Assembly (NCBI RefSeq): GCF_022458985.1
Contig: NC_061772.1
Coordinates: forward strand, 29,013,501-29,077,500
Origin: Mugil cephalus
Lineage: Eukaryota > Chordata > Actinopteri > Mugiliformes > Mugilidae
Length of the DNA stretch: 64,000 nt
Direction of reading: 5' to 3'
Shown here: positions 1 to 19,000 of the stretch, piece after piece
Position numbering within the stretch: the first letter of the stretch is position 1
Layout: each line of letters begins with the position of its first letter
Position numbers and translations under genes: made by a program
The notes under the pieces: generated by a model
Seen by the model: the letters and a program-made list of their open reading frames with translations, nothing else
Databases searched by the model: none
Told to the model about the DNA's origin: nothing

Positions 1-362
1 GTTTTCCCGTCATATATTCACACATTAAACTCTATTTTTTTGTACTTTAGAAAGTTAAAACTTTGACCTGCGCGCTGGACAAATAAACCAAGTCTCAGTC
101 ACCGCAGAATAAATCACTCAGAAAAAAGAGGAAGGTCTGGATGACTCGACAAATAATTTACTAAGCAATGATCTTGAGTGTCCTTCAGTCATGTGAAGCA
201 GAAGTGGTTTACTTCACGTCCTGAATCATTTCCTCATTCAGACCGAGGCAGCTGATTTATTGACGTGACTCTGCAACTATTTGACTGTAACTCGGCTGGA
301 ATCTGAGAGCAGCGGTCTCACAATAAGACCTTGTGGTGGCCCCTTGTTTACACTCGGTGTGA

Positions 363-6275
<5,913 letters not shown>

Positions 6276-6579
6276 GCAGCACCTCCTCCTCCTCCTCCTC
6301 CTCCGCCTCCTCCTCCATCTTTACACTACGCCCGCATGTTCAAGAAGAAACGCAAGAAAAATCCAAGATGCACAAGTTCTCTGTTGCTCTGCAATCAGAC
6401 CAGATTTAGCAATAGAAGTTTTTTTTTTGTGTAGAGGCTAAATGCACTGATGTTAACCAGTGTGTGTATGTGTGTGTGTTTGTGAGAGAGACATGGATTT
6501 GATAGCAGGTGTGATGATGTGAATTGATCAGGGATCAGCTGATTGTGTCGGTACAGTCAAACATCCAAGTGATCTTCTT

Positions 6580-6610
<31 letters not shown>

Positions 6611-6713
6611 ATCAGGGATTGTTTTAAAGAGAACTTTTAAATTAGTGTTTTAGGAGGAATTATTTTATCTTCTAACTACTGACAGACGTTAATGTGTTAA
6701 TGTGATTGGCCTC

Positions 6714-6719
6714 AATAAA
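6714..6719 (+). terminator. Poly(A) signal of ctsd
   Basis: AATAAA lies 439 bases after the ctsd stop codon and is followed by a T/GT-rich stretch. It is the first good signal after the stop and probably ends the 3' UTR near 6740. A T-rich run at 6579-6611 lies inside this UTR. Confidence 0.7.
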
Positions 6720-6784
6720 GTGTTTTTAAAAACATCTGTCTGCAGTGACTTCATTTTAGCGTCTGTCTTCAACTTTTAATGGAT

Positions 6785-7190
6785 GAAACTGGATGAGACC
6801 AGATTCCAGTTTCTCCATGTAAACAATGATTCTTCTATATATACCAAAGTAAGCTACGGAGTTCCTCAGGGTTCTGTGCTAGGACCAATATTATTCACAT
6901 TATACATATGCTTCCCTTAGGAAATATTATTAGAAAACGCAGCATATACGTTGCTACGCAGATGATACCCAGTTATATTTATCCATGAAATTAATCAGCT
7001 GGTTGAACTCGGTAAAGACATAAAAGCTTTGATGACCTGTAATTTTCTCCTCTTTAACTCAGATAAAACAGAACTCATTGTATTTGGAGACTCATTATCT
7101 GATCACATGGTTTCATTGGATGCGTTACCTTGGCCTCCAGTGCTGCTGTAAAAACCTTTGGAGTCACGTTTGACCAGTTTATCCGGTTTT
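6785..7190 (+). pseudogene. L2-like LINE reverse transcriptase relic
   Basis: Translation across frame breaks gives [18 protein letters not shown], then YADDTQLYLSMK, which holds the catalytic YADD box of non-LTR reverse transcriptases, and then INQLVELGKDIKALMTCNFL and a DKTEL block. Order and spacing match the palm domain of L2/CR1-clade LINEs. The frame is interrupted and only a few hundred bases remain, so it is dead. A similar, shorter relic lies at 18628-18770. Confidence 0.8.
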
Positions 7191-7397
7191 GTGAGTCTAC
7201 GTGCTTCCTCTTCTACAGTTTAAATGTTAAATATTGAAGTTAACACCAGCAGGAAGTTGGATTTTAAATTAAAAAGTGAGCGGTTCAGACTCCTCATGCT
7301 AAGCTAACCTTAGCTTTTAATTTAACCTTTTTATTTCATCTCACCAAGTCTCTGGTTTTGGGGGCGGGGCTTATAGAAGTGATGGACAGAAGTGTAA

Positions 7398-7870
7398 CCT
7401 TCTACTCCTCCTCCTCCTCCCCTCTTCCCCTTTTCTTCCTTTCTTGCCTATTATTGTTCTCTTTCTTCACCTACTCCTTCTTCACCTTTTCATCCTTGCT
7501 TTCTTACTCCTATTTCCTCCTATTTCGGAAATATCCTTTGTTCTTGTCCTTTTTTTCTCTTTTGACTCCTCCTTTAGCATCTCCTCTTCTTCCTCCTTTC
7601 TTCTACTCCTCCCTTTCCTTCTCCCCCGTGTCTTCTCCTCCTTGACCCTCTCATCTTCATCCTTTGTCAGCATTTCTTTCTTTCTTTCTTTCTTTACCTA
7701 CTGCTATTACCTCTTCTCCATTCCCCCTCTATCTCTTCTTCTTCGTCTTCTCCTCCTCCTCCTCCACCGTCTCCTTTTCCTCATCCTCTTTCATCTTCTC
7801 CTCATTCTCCTCTTTCTCAAGTTTGAACCAAACTCTTCTTCTTCTGTTTTGTTTCCAGCAGAGTTGATGC
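7398..7870. repeat. Long polypyrimidine tract (CCT/CTT-rich)
   Basis: About 450 bases are nearly pure C/T on the plus strand. The tract ends in 'cttcttctgttttgtttcc' followed by 'agcagagttgatgctc', an ending shared with the tract at 16441-16965. The open frames across it are compositional artefacts. Confidence 0.85.
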
Positions 7871-9697
7871 TCTATGGGACTTTATCAATAAAGTAGTTTC
7901 CATTAAATGTGAGAGTGAATATTTAATGTACAACCAGCGACGTCCTTCACAACTTTTATTATTCTCTCCAACATCTCTACGTCACTTTAAATGTACAAAA
8001 AAAATGACAACTATACATTAATTATAGATTTTCCCCCATAAAAGACGTCGTTTTCAACCAACATGCTCAATAAAAAATAAAATACAGTCCACATAGAAAG
8101 TACCTTCAGCTTGTTTTAGTAGATAAAAGTTCATGTGTTCACGTAAAACCCAGACACGACAGGATCGGTTTAGTAAAGCTCGCACAGAAATCAATCAGCC
8201 TCAACCAGCTCATCTGAAAATAATAATAATAATAAAAGAAAAATACTTGGTTGCATTTTAATTTCCTGGAAATAAGCTGGAGGAACATAAAGGGGGAAAA
8301 AAACTATGTAAATTAATCTCCTGATTGAGTTTCTATTTTACTTTTTAATGATTTAATTAGTGTTAATAAATGATTTGCTAAGTGCTGCGTAGATCTTAAG
8401 GGTTCAGGTTTTCACCAAACCTTTAAAAATAATAATTTTATGTTTTCTACAAAATCAAATATTGTGGCTGAGCTAATGAACTAATTTAATGAATGTGTCT
8501 TTAATTTGATATATGATTTGAAAGGTTATGGTTAAATTACTTGTTACACATTTAGTAAAATGTCAAAAAAATATAAAAAATATACCAGATATTTGTGTTT
8601 ACTGTGTTTTATCCCTTTGACGAAAAGACCTGGACCAAAATGAATTTATTAACTTTAATAACTGCAGGATTAATGGCTGTAATTTAAGTTTTATGATGTA
8701 AACTTTATTCTGATGATGAAGAACCCTGATGGATCTCAACAGCATAAGTTTATTTCAAAAGGGTTCCTACTGAATATTTACTGCTTTATTAATATAAGCT
8801 TGAGTTTTCTGACTCTAACAAGATTAAACTCAATAACTGGGGTCCAGGACTGATGTGACTAATGTTCCCTCACTTATTGTTCATGTTATTTTCCACAGGG
8901 GGTTTCAAACATGAGGCTCAGGAGACAAAAAAAGGGTTAAAAAAATTGTTGAAGTACATTTTTTTTGTGGCAGAAGCAGAACAGAAAACATCTTCTCATG
9001 TCTTTTCAACAGACACTTCACTGATTTTTTACACCTAACGATAAATTTACTAAATCAAAGTTCGGTCTACAGGAGTTTTTGGAACGACTTTGCGGTTCGT
9101 CTGAGATTTTCTTGTACTAATCTGAAACCAAACTGAATTTCTCCCAAATTCATCGTCTGGAAAATAGCAGCTAGCGTCATATATACTGTGAAACCCATGT
9201 GTTCATGTAATTTATGTCCATGTAGACACATTTAACTGTTTGTCTACAATAACAATAATAATAATAAAAAAAACAGCCATTTTAAAGGCTCATTTAAGAT
9301 ATTTAAAGTAAGTAGACGCTGGGATATTTAAGTGAGGACCTTTTACGTATTGACAGACATTGGTAATAACATTATAGGCCCGTTAATGGTGAAAATAAGA
9401 CATTTATTTCAACTTATCACATCTGCCCCATAGGGTCACACTGTAGAATCTAACCTCTGATGTAGCAAACATGGCGCCCATGATTTGAGTTGGACAGACT
9501 CTCTCTAATATATGGCTCTGGCTTCCCGAAGAGATCACATGAGGTGTTGCATTCAAGATAATCTAAATAATATCCTGTAGCGTGTGCAGGTTTGACATTA
9601 GAGAGAAGGATGAAACTCCTGTAGTCTGAACTTTACAGAAAGTCTGAAAGAAACGATTTCCAGGTGTGAAAACAGTGGCTTTAACAGTCAGCTTTGA

Positions 9698-9703
9698 TTT
9701 ATT
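9698..9703 (-). terminator. Candidate poly(A) signal of cdhr5
   Basis: On the minus strand AATAAA lies about 390 bases after the cdhr5 stop codon. It is the first perfect hexamer I found in that direction. No transcript evidence is available, and variant signals nearer the stop are possible. Confidence 0.4.
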
Positions 9704-10092
9704 CGTCTCCACAGTGAAGGAAGTGTAACACCAGATCACCAACAGGTCGTCTTCACATCTTCAAATCTTGACAGAGCCCTGTCAGACTTTGAGGTATTAA
9801 TATCTCTGCAGTCCTAGCAGTTACTTTAATGTGTCTAATGTTATTAAGAACAGAATTGTAAAAGTAAAACTATGAAAATAAGTTAGAGGGAACCCTTACC
9901 TCCGACCCTGGAGACAAGTACATGTGCTGTTTTTGTAGATACTCACAGCAGAAGATAAAACCTTTTTGGATCCTTGGACGTGTTCTTGAGGTTCTCCAGC
10001 TGTTCACAGATGCTGTTCTGAGACCTCGTCCGTCATTTATCCAGAAAAAGAAAACAGCGTCCTGTTCAGTCTTTGACCTCCGACCTCCCCCG

Positions 10093-13000
10093 TCAGCGCT
10101 CCTCCTCCTGACTCCCCGCCTCCTTCTCGTTTCCCTGCTCGTCGCCGTGCTCCGTGCTCTGGGTCTCCTGCCCGCCGTCCTCATCTCTCACGGGGGCGGC
10201 CGGGTCCCTGACAACACCCTCCATCTCAACCTCCAGCTCCTCCTCAGTCTCCTCCTCCACCCGGCCCACGGTGTCCGGGATAATCTCCACCTCGATGTCC
10301 GAGGAGTCCTCCAGCTCCTTGAACCACACCGTCTTCTGGCCCTCCTTCCTGCGCTGCTTGATCAGGATGGACCTGGACCCGTCCTCGTCGTCCCCCCGGC
10401 TCCTCCTGGCCGACCTCACCGAGGGACTCCCCTTGGGGACGTGGTTGGTGTAGACGCTGCAGGAGGTGCAGTGGCGGCCCCGTCGCTCCAGGGGGATGAG
10501 GCGGCCGCGGGACTGAGGGAAGGCGCTGCGTCTGGGGATGACGTTGTTCCAGCGCCTGCCGCCGCCGCCCACGCGGCTCTGGTCGCCCTCGTTCTGGAAG
10601 CCGTCGTTGGTGTATTGGAGGGAGTCCCTGTGGCCGGACTGGTGCTGGTCGGACCGGAGGCAGGGCCCCAGGCACTGGATGAGGATGAAGAGAGGCCCCT
10701 CATTAATGCAGCAGTAGGTATAGGATTTTGTAAAAATTGTGTCTTTTTATTATATTTATTTTTAATTAGGGACCTGTCTGTCTGGCTATACGCCCTCTTT
10801 TCTCTCCTCCCACACCTTTATCTTGTCCAACTTAGATCTCAATTTATGTGGCTCAGGTAGAGGGGTTTTTTTTACGTCATTTTGATGTATCTTATCAAAC
10901 CGTTCTAGTTTATTTTTTAGTCATTTGAGGCTGTTTACTGTGTTGTTGTAAAGTGCTTTATAAGTAAAGTACATTTACATTTTTAGCATAAAGTCAGAGA
11001 TCTAATCTGCCATCAATTTACAATGCAGTCCTGACTTCTGTCCCCAATTCAGTGTCTCTCTACAAGTCCTGTTGCCTTTCTGAAGTGCTTTTTGGATATA
11101 AAGACCAGAGGCAAACTACAGGAAGTGGTGTAGAGACCAGAGATCATGTGATGTTAATGAAATACAACATTTTGCATCAATAATAGAAGAAAAATAACAG
11201 TCAAGTGGGAGGTACTTGGTTTGAGCTAGATTGACTTCCCTCCCCTTCAAAAGTCAGATAATTTGGGGGCGGGGCTTAATTTACGTGGTGATAAGACAAA
11301 CGAGTGACACGACGTAGTTTTACATATGAATCTGACTGATATGGAGTTGAAACACTCCACAAAATCAAAATGGAGTGTTACTAGATTCACCACTAGACTA
11401 ATCTCATTCGTTAACCAGAAATCATAGTTTTTGTTGAAAAAGAGAAGACGTGGCTTCCAAAGAAACCAACATTTACTACCAAAACATACACAGTTATCCA
11501 GTGTTCACTCATATCCAGCAGATTAAACCCATTCTTTTTTTCAGGGTCCACCGTGAGATGTGGCCATATTTCCACTGACCTCACATATCTTGTTCACGCT
11601 GGCGTTTCCCTTCCACAGGCGGGAGATGAGGAAGCCGATGACGATGAGGCAAAGGACCAGCAGAGCGGCCATGACGAGGCCCAGGAGCGCCATGTCGCCC
11701 GGACGGTAGCCGGTGTTTGATGGAGACGGGAGGGCCACGGCTGCAGAGGAAGATACAAGCTTGTGTATTTGATCATTTCTACGCAGACGACTCCTACATT
11801 TCTTTCTCTTTTGACAAGACAAAACACTACAAGTCCGTCGTGCACACTAGTTATTACTAGTCTGGAAGACAGAGTCTGGACTCTTTCCATTGGGAACTGA
11901 TTACACTCCTGCAAAGATCTGCCCTCAGACCCTGAGTTTATAAGGTGTAAACAGTCAGTATAACCGAGAGAACCTCACCAGGTATGACCTGAACAGACAA
12001 GGCTGCTGTTCCAAACTCCCCCGTTGTCGAATCCACTGCTCGGAGCTGTAACAGGAAAAGTTTTTTAATTTACACAGCAGCAGGAACTGTTGAGAAACGA
12101 TCCAGAGTCGACATATCAGTCACCTGAAGAGCAAAGGACTCTGTCTTCACGACTCTCTTCAGGATCACGAAACCGTCCGAGGTCACGTTGACGTAGCTGC
12201 TGTACTGAACCTCATACTTCACGTCTGGATTCAAACCCTGACGCACAAAAACAACCGTTGGTGTTAACTAATCAGTGATTTATGACTAATAGAGGGCAGA
12301 AACATTGGAGCCAACTTGGAAGTGGAACAACAAATGCAAATCCTCAAAAGTCAATTAGAGTCAATTTCCATAGACGTTGTAGTGAAGGACACAGTTTTAG
12401 TCAATTTCTCCAATACGGAGTATTAGGGTCAACCATGAGAAAAAAATGAGACAAAGTAGATTTTTTTTCATCATGCTCTTCAAAAAAAAGACAAAATACA
12501 ATATAAAAGTATAAAAGTCCTAGAAAATGCCGTGCAGGCAGTTAGATGAAGTGGTGAAACTACACTTGGGCCTTTAGTAACAAAGAAATACTTTATCTTT
12601 AAGCTCACAAACACAGTGTAGTTTTCACTATCAGGTCTTTGAAGTAGACAGTAGAAAACTGTGACTATTCCAAAGGATAAAACACACAAGCTTGGAAGAG
12701 GTGGCCTCATTTGGGGAGGATGAAATAGTGGCTAATAGAAATAAATAAATAAATAAATAAATAAATAAATAGTGGTGGGCCTAATACTCTTCTGTAGTCT
12801 GAAGTGTACAGTAGTTTCACCACTTCATCTCATTGCCTGCACTTTATTTTGTAGCAACAGTCACATGCCTCCATTATATAAATGGGAAATTTACAAGAAT
12901 TTCATGCATCGTCCTACAATGGGAAAATGACTGAATCTGATCAAACTCAGTAAAAATGTCTAAATGAAATGCAAACACCACATAATTCATGGTTTTATAC

Positions 13001-16000
13001 TGGAATGACAGTCTGATTAAAAAATGCGGTTTGAATGGAAGTCAAGTGGAGTGGGAGTATCTGACACTACATAAAAAATACTAATGCAATCAAATGTTTT
13101 TGCTAATCTTTGACATATCCAAGACTCTAATTACCACCAGCGTCCCATCCACCTGTTAGTTATTTTATGAAAAATATTTTTTTGTCTTTTTTTTTGTAAC
13201 ATTTAATACTTCATATTTTCAGACTGGCATTTAAAGGGTTAAAATTCTGAAAACTAATTAAATTTTGAATGTTTTGAGCAGGTCTGAAGTTGTTTAAGCA
13301 ATTTATGAAAAAAAGGAGACAAAAATATTGATGTATTAAGATTTTATGGCTGTTTCTCTTCTTCGTGTACATTTTTCCCGTGAAGGTGATATAGATGTTG
13401 GTTTTATGGATATTGATTTGACGCTGAAAATTATTTCAGGGTTACTGGTTATTTTGTGTATTATTAATATTATATACTATTGTTTTTCTATTAATGTTGT
13501 ATTGAAGGAAGGAGGTCAGATTAATTCTTTGAACCCCAACAGGTTTTCTGATCTCACCTGCACAATCTGCCTCTTTTGTAAATATTTAATTTTACTGGTT
13601 TGTTGTATTGTACAAATGAATAAAACATGATGTCCAGAGGGCAGAGCAGGGCATGCACACCTTATTAATTCATGGTTTCAAGTTTAACGTGAATGAACGT
13701 GTTTGTTTTTTGGGTTAAAATCAGAGGAGGAACACAGGCCGACGTCTCTGAGGACTCACGGCGGCGAAGTCCTCGTCTCGGGCTCGGACCCTGAAGGGCC
13801 GGTAGCTGGTCCGGTCTCGGAGGATCATGCTCTCGGGGACAGAGTTGCTGTAGATGAAGCCTTCGTATCGTTCCTTCTCGAAGCGAGGCGGGTTCCGGCT
13901 CTTCTTCATCACCTCGAAGGTCACCTGCGTCACGGCGAACTGGTCTCGGTTGGTCACCTGAGACGCCTGAAGAACCAAGAGGACGTCAACAACAGTCACC
14001 AGCAACACAAGAGGATTTCAGTTTGTCTTCTTTTACCAGAACAGTGAGGATTATTGGACCGACGATGTCAGCGGCTTTGGTCATCGTGATGTTTCCTGTT
14101 TCCTCGTCGATCTGGAAAATGTTTCCTTCGTTTCCTGAAAATGAGACATTTTATCTGATCATATAAACGTTATAATAGGAATCAGGAGCATGAGTCAATG
14201 GTAGAAAACAGGAGGGAAAGAGAGAGAAGGAAGAGAAGGGGAGGGAAGGAAAGAATGAATAAGGAAGGAAAGGAGGAAGGAAGGAGGGAAAGAAAGGGAA
14301 GGAAAGATATGGAAAGAAAGAAGGAAGGAAGGAAAGACAACGGATGGAGGGTGGGGGGGAGTGAAAGGGAAAGAAAGAAAGACAGAAGAAAAGGAGGAAA
14401 GAATGTAGGAAGGAAAGACGAAGGGAACGAAGGAAGGAAGGAAAGAAAGAAAAAATAGAGGAAGAGGGTAGAACGAGTAAAGGAAAGAGATGGAAAGAGA
14501 ATGAAAGAAAGAATAAGGAAGGAGGGAGGGAAGGAAAGAGGGAAGGAAAGAGAAAGAAGAGAAAGAAGAGAGGAAGGAAAGGCAAAGGATGGAGGGAAAA
14601 AGGAAAGGAAAGAGAGAAGAAGGATGAAAAAGAGAGGGAGAAGGAAATGAGAGGATGGAAGGAAAGAAAGGGAAAGAAAGAAGAAAGAAGAAGAAAGAAA
14701 AGAGAGAGAAAAAGAGGAAAAGAGAAGGAAGGAAGTAAGAAAGAAGAAATGGAGGAAGGAGGAAGAGGGAAAGAAGGAAAGGAAAGAGAAGGAAGGAAGG
14801 AAATAAAGGAGAGTGGAGGGAGCAAAAGAGAGGGAGAAGGAAGGAAGTAAAGAAAGAAAGAATTGAGGAAGGAAGGAAGAGGGAAAGAAAGAGGAAAGAG
14901 AAGGAAGGAAGGAAATAAGGAGAGTGGGAGGGAGCAAAACGGAAAGAAAGAAGGAAAAGGAGGAAAGAATGTAGGAAGGAAGGAAATAGGGAGAGAAGAA
15001 AGGAGGGAAGGAGGAAGGAAAGGAGGAAGAAAGGAGGGAAAGAAGGAAGGGAGGAGGTCAGCGTGTTGTGTTTAAACCTCGTAGTATTCTGTAGCTGATC
15101 TGTTCACTTCTGTTCTTGTCTCCATCTTTGGCGAAGACGGGACCCGGCTCCAGGACCAGAGGACCTTCCTGAGGACGAAGACCAGAGGGGGCGGGGCTTC
15201 AACCTTCGGTTACCATGGAAACGCTAAATCACAGCCTCAGATTCATCTTTGTCTTTGTTTCTTTTGTTTCTGTACGAGTCTAAAATAAAACATCATCATC
15301 TTCCTCCGGCTGCTCTCTAACAGATGATGCACTGGTTCAATGTAAAAATAATGATGTAATAATTTTCATGGATATTTTTATGTTATTTTAACTTGTACCT
15401 GACACAAGATTCTCTAGTCGGGTCAACTCAGTTACTTTAGTACAAGGAACATGATTTGCCTGAAGTTAAACCAACTTAACTTTAATTGTGTTAAAATAAT
15501 AATAATAATTATAATGTTTTGATTCTGTACAGCACTTTATCACAGACAAAGTTGTTGCTGTAGGAGAAAAGATAATTCCTGGAACTCAATATAATCTGTT
15601 GGTTAAAAGTAATTTCATGAGAGGTTGTTGGAACTCAAGTGCAGTGAACGCTGCTAATATAGATTAAATATTAATGATATTTAATTCAACGTATTTCTTA
15701 GTGTGGAAGTCAAAGAGTTCAGTTACCAGGACTTGAAACCAGTTCATTAGTTTAGACACAATATCAGTCAACTGAACACATCAAATCAAAGTTTAATCTG
15801 TTTTCTGGTTTTGTGACGAAGCATTTAGTGAAGTTTTTTAGAGTGCAGGGACGCGTCCTCACCTCCTTCTCGGTGAGGTTGACTCGTCCTCTGTAGCCGC
15901 CGCTCACGCACAGCTTCGCCGTCCCCACGTTGGTCCTGAGACACGGCTGGAACCACGGCGGCCGGTTGTCCACGTCCTTCACGTTCACCGTGACGGTGGC

Positions 16001-19000
16001 GACGGACGTGAAGAACGGCTCGTTGGACGCGGAGCCGTTGAACGTGTCCTGGAGACGAGAGGTCAAAGGTCACGAGCACGTTTTCATTTATTTATTGTTT
16101 CTATGTTAAATACAGGGTCACTGTACCCGGACATGAAGAACCAGAGAGACCTTCTGGACAACATCGTAGTCCAGGAGACTTTTAACCAGGATCCTCGGAG
16201 TGTTTATGTTCTCCAGACGGAAGAATTTATCCTAAAAATGTAGAACAAGTTATCATCGATTACAATCATTCACAATCATTATATAATTTATAATAATCTA
16301 TAAACATTATATTATAATAACTTATAATCACATTATATTTCATATAATAACATATCAAAATGATGCAATAATAATAATAATGACTTTGAATAATTTACTA
16401 ACAAACATTTTATGACATTGAAGACAACAATGAAAAGTCTAATTCAGGATTTTATTTCTCCTCCTCCTCTTCCTTCTTTTTCATCCCCACTTCTCTTTCT
16501 CTTCCCTTTCGTTTTCCTCTTTATCATTGTTCCCCCTCTTCTCTTCTTTCCTCTTTTTATTCTTCCTCCTCATCCTCTACCTTCTCCTCCCTTTTCATCC
16601 TCTCATCTTTCACCTCCTCCTTATCCTCCTCCTCCAGCTTCTTCTTTTTCATCCTCATCTTCTTCCTCCTCCTCTCAATCTTCCTTCTACTTCCTCTTCC
16701 TTCTCTTACTCCCTCAACCCAGCTCCTGCTTCTTCTTCATCCTGCAACTTCTTCCTCCTCTTCAGCCTTTTCTTCTTCTCTACTTCCTTTTTCATCCTCT
16801 TCAATCGATTTCATTTGTTTCCCCTCCTCATTTTCCCCTTGTCTTTCTTCTACCCCCTTCCCCTTCTTTCTCTTCATCCTCCTCCATCTTTCCTCATCCT
16901 CTATTTTGTTTCATCCTCATGTTTCTTCTTCTTCTGTTCTATTTCCAGTAGGTTTGATGCTCCACATCATCAAACAGCGTTTGACGCTCTGATGTAAACA
17001 CATATATCTCCATGGAAACGTGTCCTCCACTGAGAACCAGTTCCCGGTTCAGTCCAGTCTCACCGTCGCAGACTCCAGACGATAGTAGAGCGGCTCCGAG
17101 TCCACGTCTGTAGCTTCTATCAGGCCGACGCTGGAGTTGATTGGAATGAGCTGCAGAAGAGTCGGAAGAGTCAGAGCAGGAAACAGTAAAAAAGGAAACA
17201 GGAAGTGACGGGTCGATGCTAACGTGGACACGTCTCACCTCATTCACATCCAACACGTAGTGGTTCTGAGCAAAGTTTGGAGGGTTATCGTTGATGTTCT
17301 CAACCAGAACCTCCACGGACTCGTTCACCTGGAAGACAGGAACACGTCAGGAATTAAAGGAGAAGGAAGGAAGTGAATTAAGGTTCGGATTAAGACTTGA
17401 TGAAGCTGATAGTTAGAGCTGGACTGAACCAACCTTTGGTTTTATGCTGCTATAGGCCGAGGCTGGAGGGGGATGATGCACTAGAACAGTGGTTCTCCTT
17501 ATCTATGATCTACCCTGAACACCAGAATGAGGAACTTAATGTCCCCATATGAGGACGCAGGGTCTCGGGAGGTTAAGAAATGAAACAGTAGGGGCCTCAT
17601 AACTTGAAACGGACGCAGATCATGTTAAGTTACTAACAGCATCATGCAGTAACTTTGAACAATGCAACCGAGAGCGAGATCTCTTTATAAAATACAGTAA
17701 ATGACTCCTGTGAAACAGATGTAATTACTAGTTTAGGTAGATAATGGTCACATCTGAGTAAAATAATCCTATTTCTATTAATGTCATTTAATCTTTTTTA
17801 AAGGATATTTTATTTTGAGAATCCCTGCACTAGAACAGTCATGCAGTTCTGTACTACTACTGTATAACATGTTGACCCTCACTCCTCACTTTTGGATTTT
17901 CCCGCCATATGTGGTTTCGTTATTATTAAATACTTTTTTGCCTCATCTCCCGGTGTTCTGCATCTGGCTCCTATCACACAACCAACACTGTAACATCATC
18001 AGCTACGTCTTGTATCCGTATCAGAATCAGATTCTACATGTTTGCTCTATTCATATGAGCCCCTCCTCCATGGGTCCCTCCACATGAGCTGGTTCATGGT
18101 TTCTTCCTGTTAACAGGGAGTTTTTCGTTGCCTTCATCTTCCTCTGGATGCTTCAGGCCCGATTTGGTTATTATTGACGCTGTATAAATGATTTTATTTA
18201 GATACTGATGTGTTTTACTCACAGGTCTGGATCCGGCTCTGGTGCATCTGACCCACACCGTCAGAGCTGGACTGGACAGAGACTAGAAACACAGATATTA
18301 TAATATTATGCTTCGCCGACACTTTATCTTTCTTGTTTATTTTAAATCTATGTCTATGTTATTGTGTCTGTATTATGGTGCAAATAAATAAATACAAATA
18401 CAAAATCTGATCAAGCTATAGTTTCCACACCTGGATGGAAAGAAAAAAATCGACACGTTTTCTTTTGTTTACATGCCAATAAAACAACACACAAAAACTG
18501 CATCATAATTTGTCTAGAGACTATGTGTTTCACTAATGAGAATAAAGCTGCAAATTTGAAACCACATGAAAAATAACAAAAAAAGATAAAAGACATTTGG
18601 CACAAGGATTGTCTCATGTAGACAAAAAGTTAATCGTGGAGTTCCTCAGGGTTCTGTACTAGTGCCGATACTTTTCCCATTTGAAATATTATTAGAAAAT
18701 GCCCCGTAAATAGTCATTGCTATGCAGATGACATCCAGATATATTCATCCATCCATGAATGACTCAAAAACCTCCATGCATGTTTGAAATACTTCCCGAC
18801 TTATAACTTTCTATATTGACAGTTTTGACGTTAATAATTGACGCTGCGTTCACGTTACGGTTAAATATCTCCTGTACGCCACTGACCTCATAGTCCAGGC
18901 CTTTCTTGACCATCAGGGCGTTTCCTTTCAGGAAGAACAGATCTTCCGGGTTCACCGCCACCGTCAGAGTCACGTCGCTGCCGGAGATGATTTTAACCAC

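Larger units (their letters stand above)
6720..9697. other. Intergenic region between ctsd and cdhr5 (tail to tail)
   Basis: No exon of either neighbour and no conserved coding block was seen. The region holds the L2-like relic near 6.8-7.2 kb, the pyrimidine tract at 7.4-7.9 kb, and AT-rich DNA with short (AAT)n runs at about 8221-8235 and 9250-9267. A start resembling a hAT terminus lies at 8893 but has no recognisable partner end. The two genes converge here, so both 3' ends face this spacer. Confidence 0.6.

Noticed and set aside
7358..7896. Ser/Phe/Leu-rich ORFs in the pyrimidine tract
   Set aside because: Compositional artefact; no splice logic and no family resemblance.
8893..9300. 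hAT-like start 'cagggggtttcaaacatgag'
   Set aside because: No matching end or 8-bp duplication was found downstream, so extent and identity cannot be supported.
9922..10860. 312-codon plus-strand ORF opposite the last cdhr5 exon
   Set aside because: It is antisense to the conserved cdhr5 tail exon, which has the matching family sequence and splice acceptor. The Leu/Ala/Pro-rich product looks like a shadow of a GC-rich coding exon.
13346..13630. 94-codon ORF in cdhr5 intron 10
   Set aside because: It is hydrophobic and AT-rich, with no family resemblance and antisense to the gene; probably chance.
14151..15075. Long ORFs in the GGAA block (both strands)
   Set aside because: The products are only Lys/Arg/Glu/Gly or Phe/Ser/Leu/Pro runs, as expected from purine/pyrimidine repeats lacking stops.
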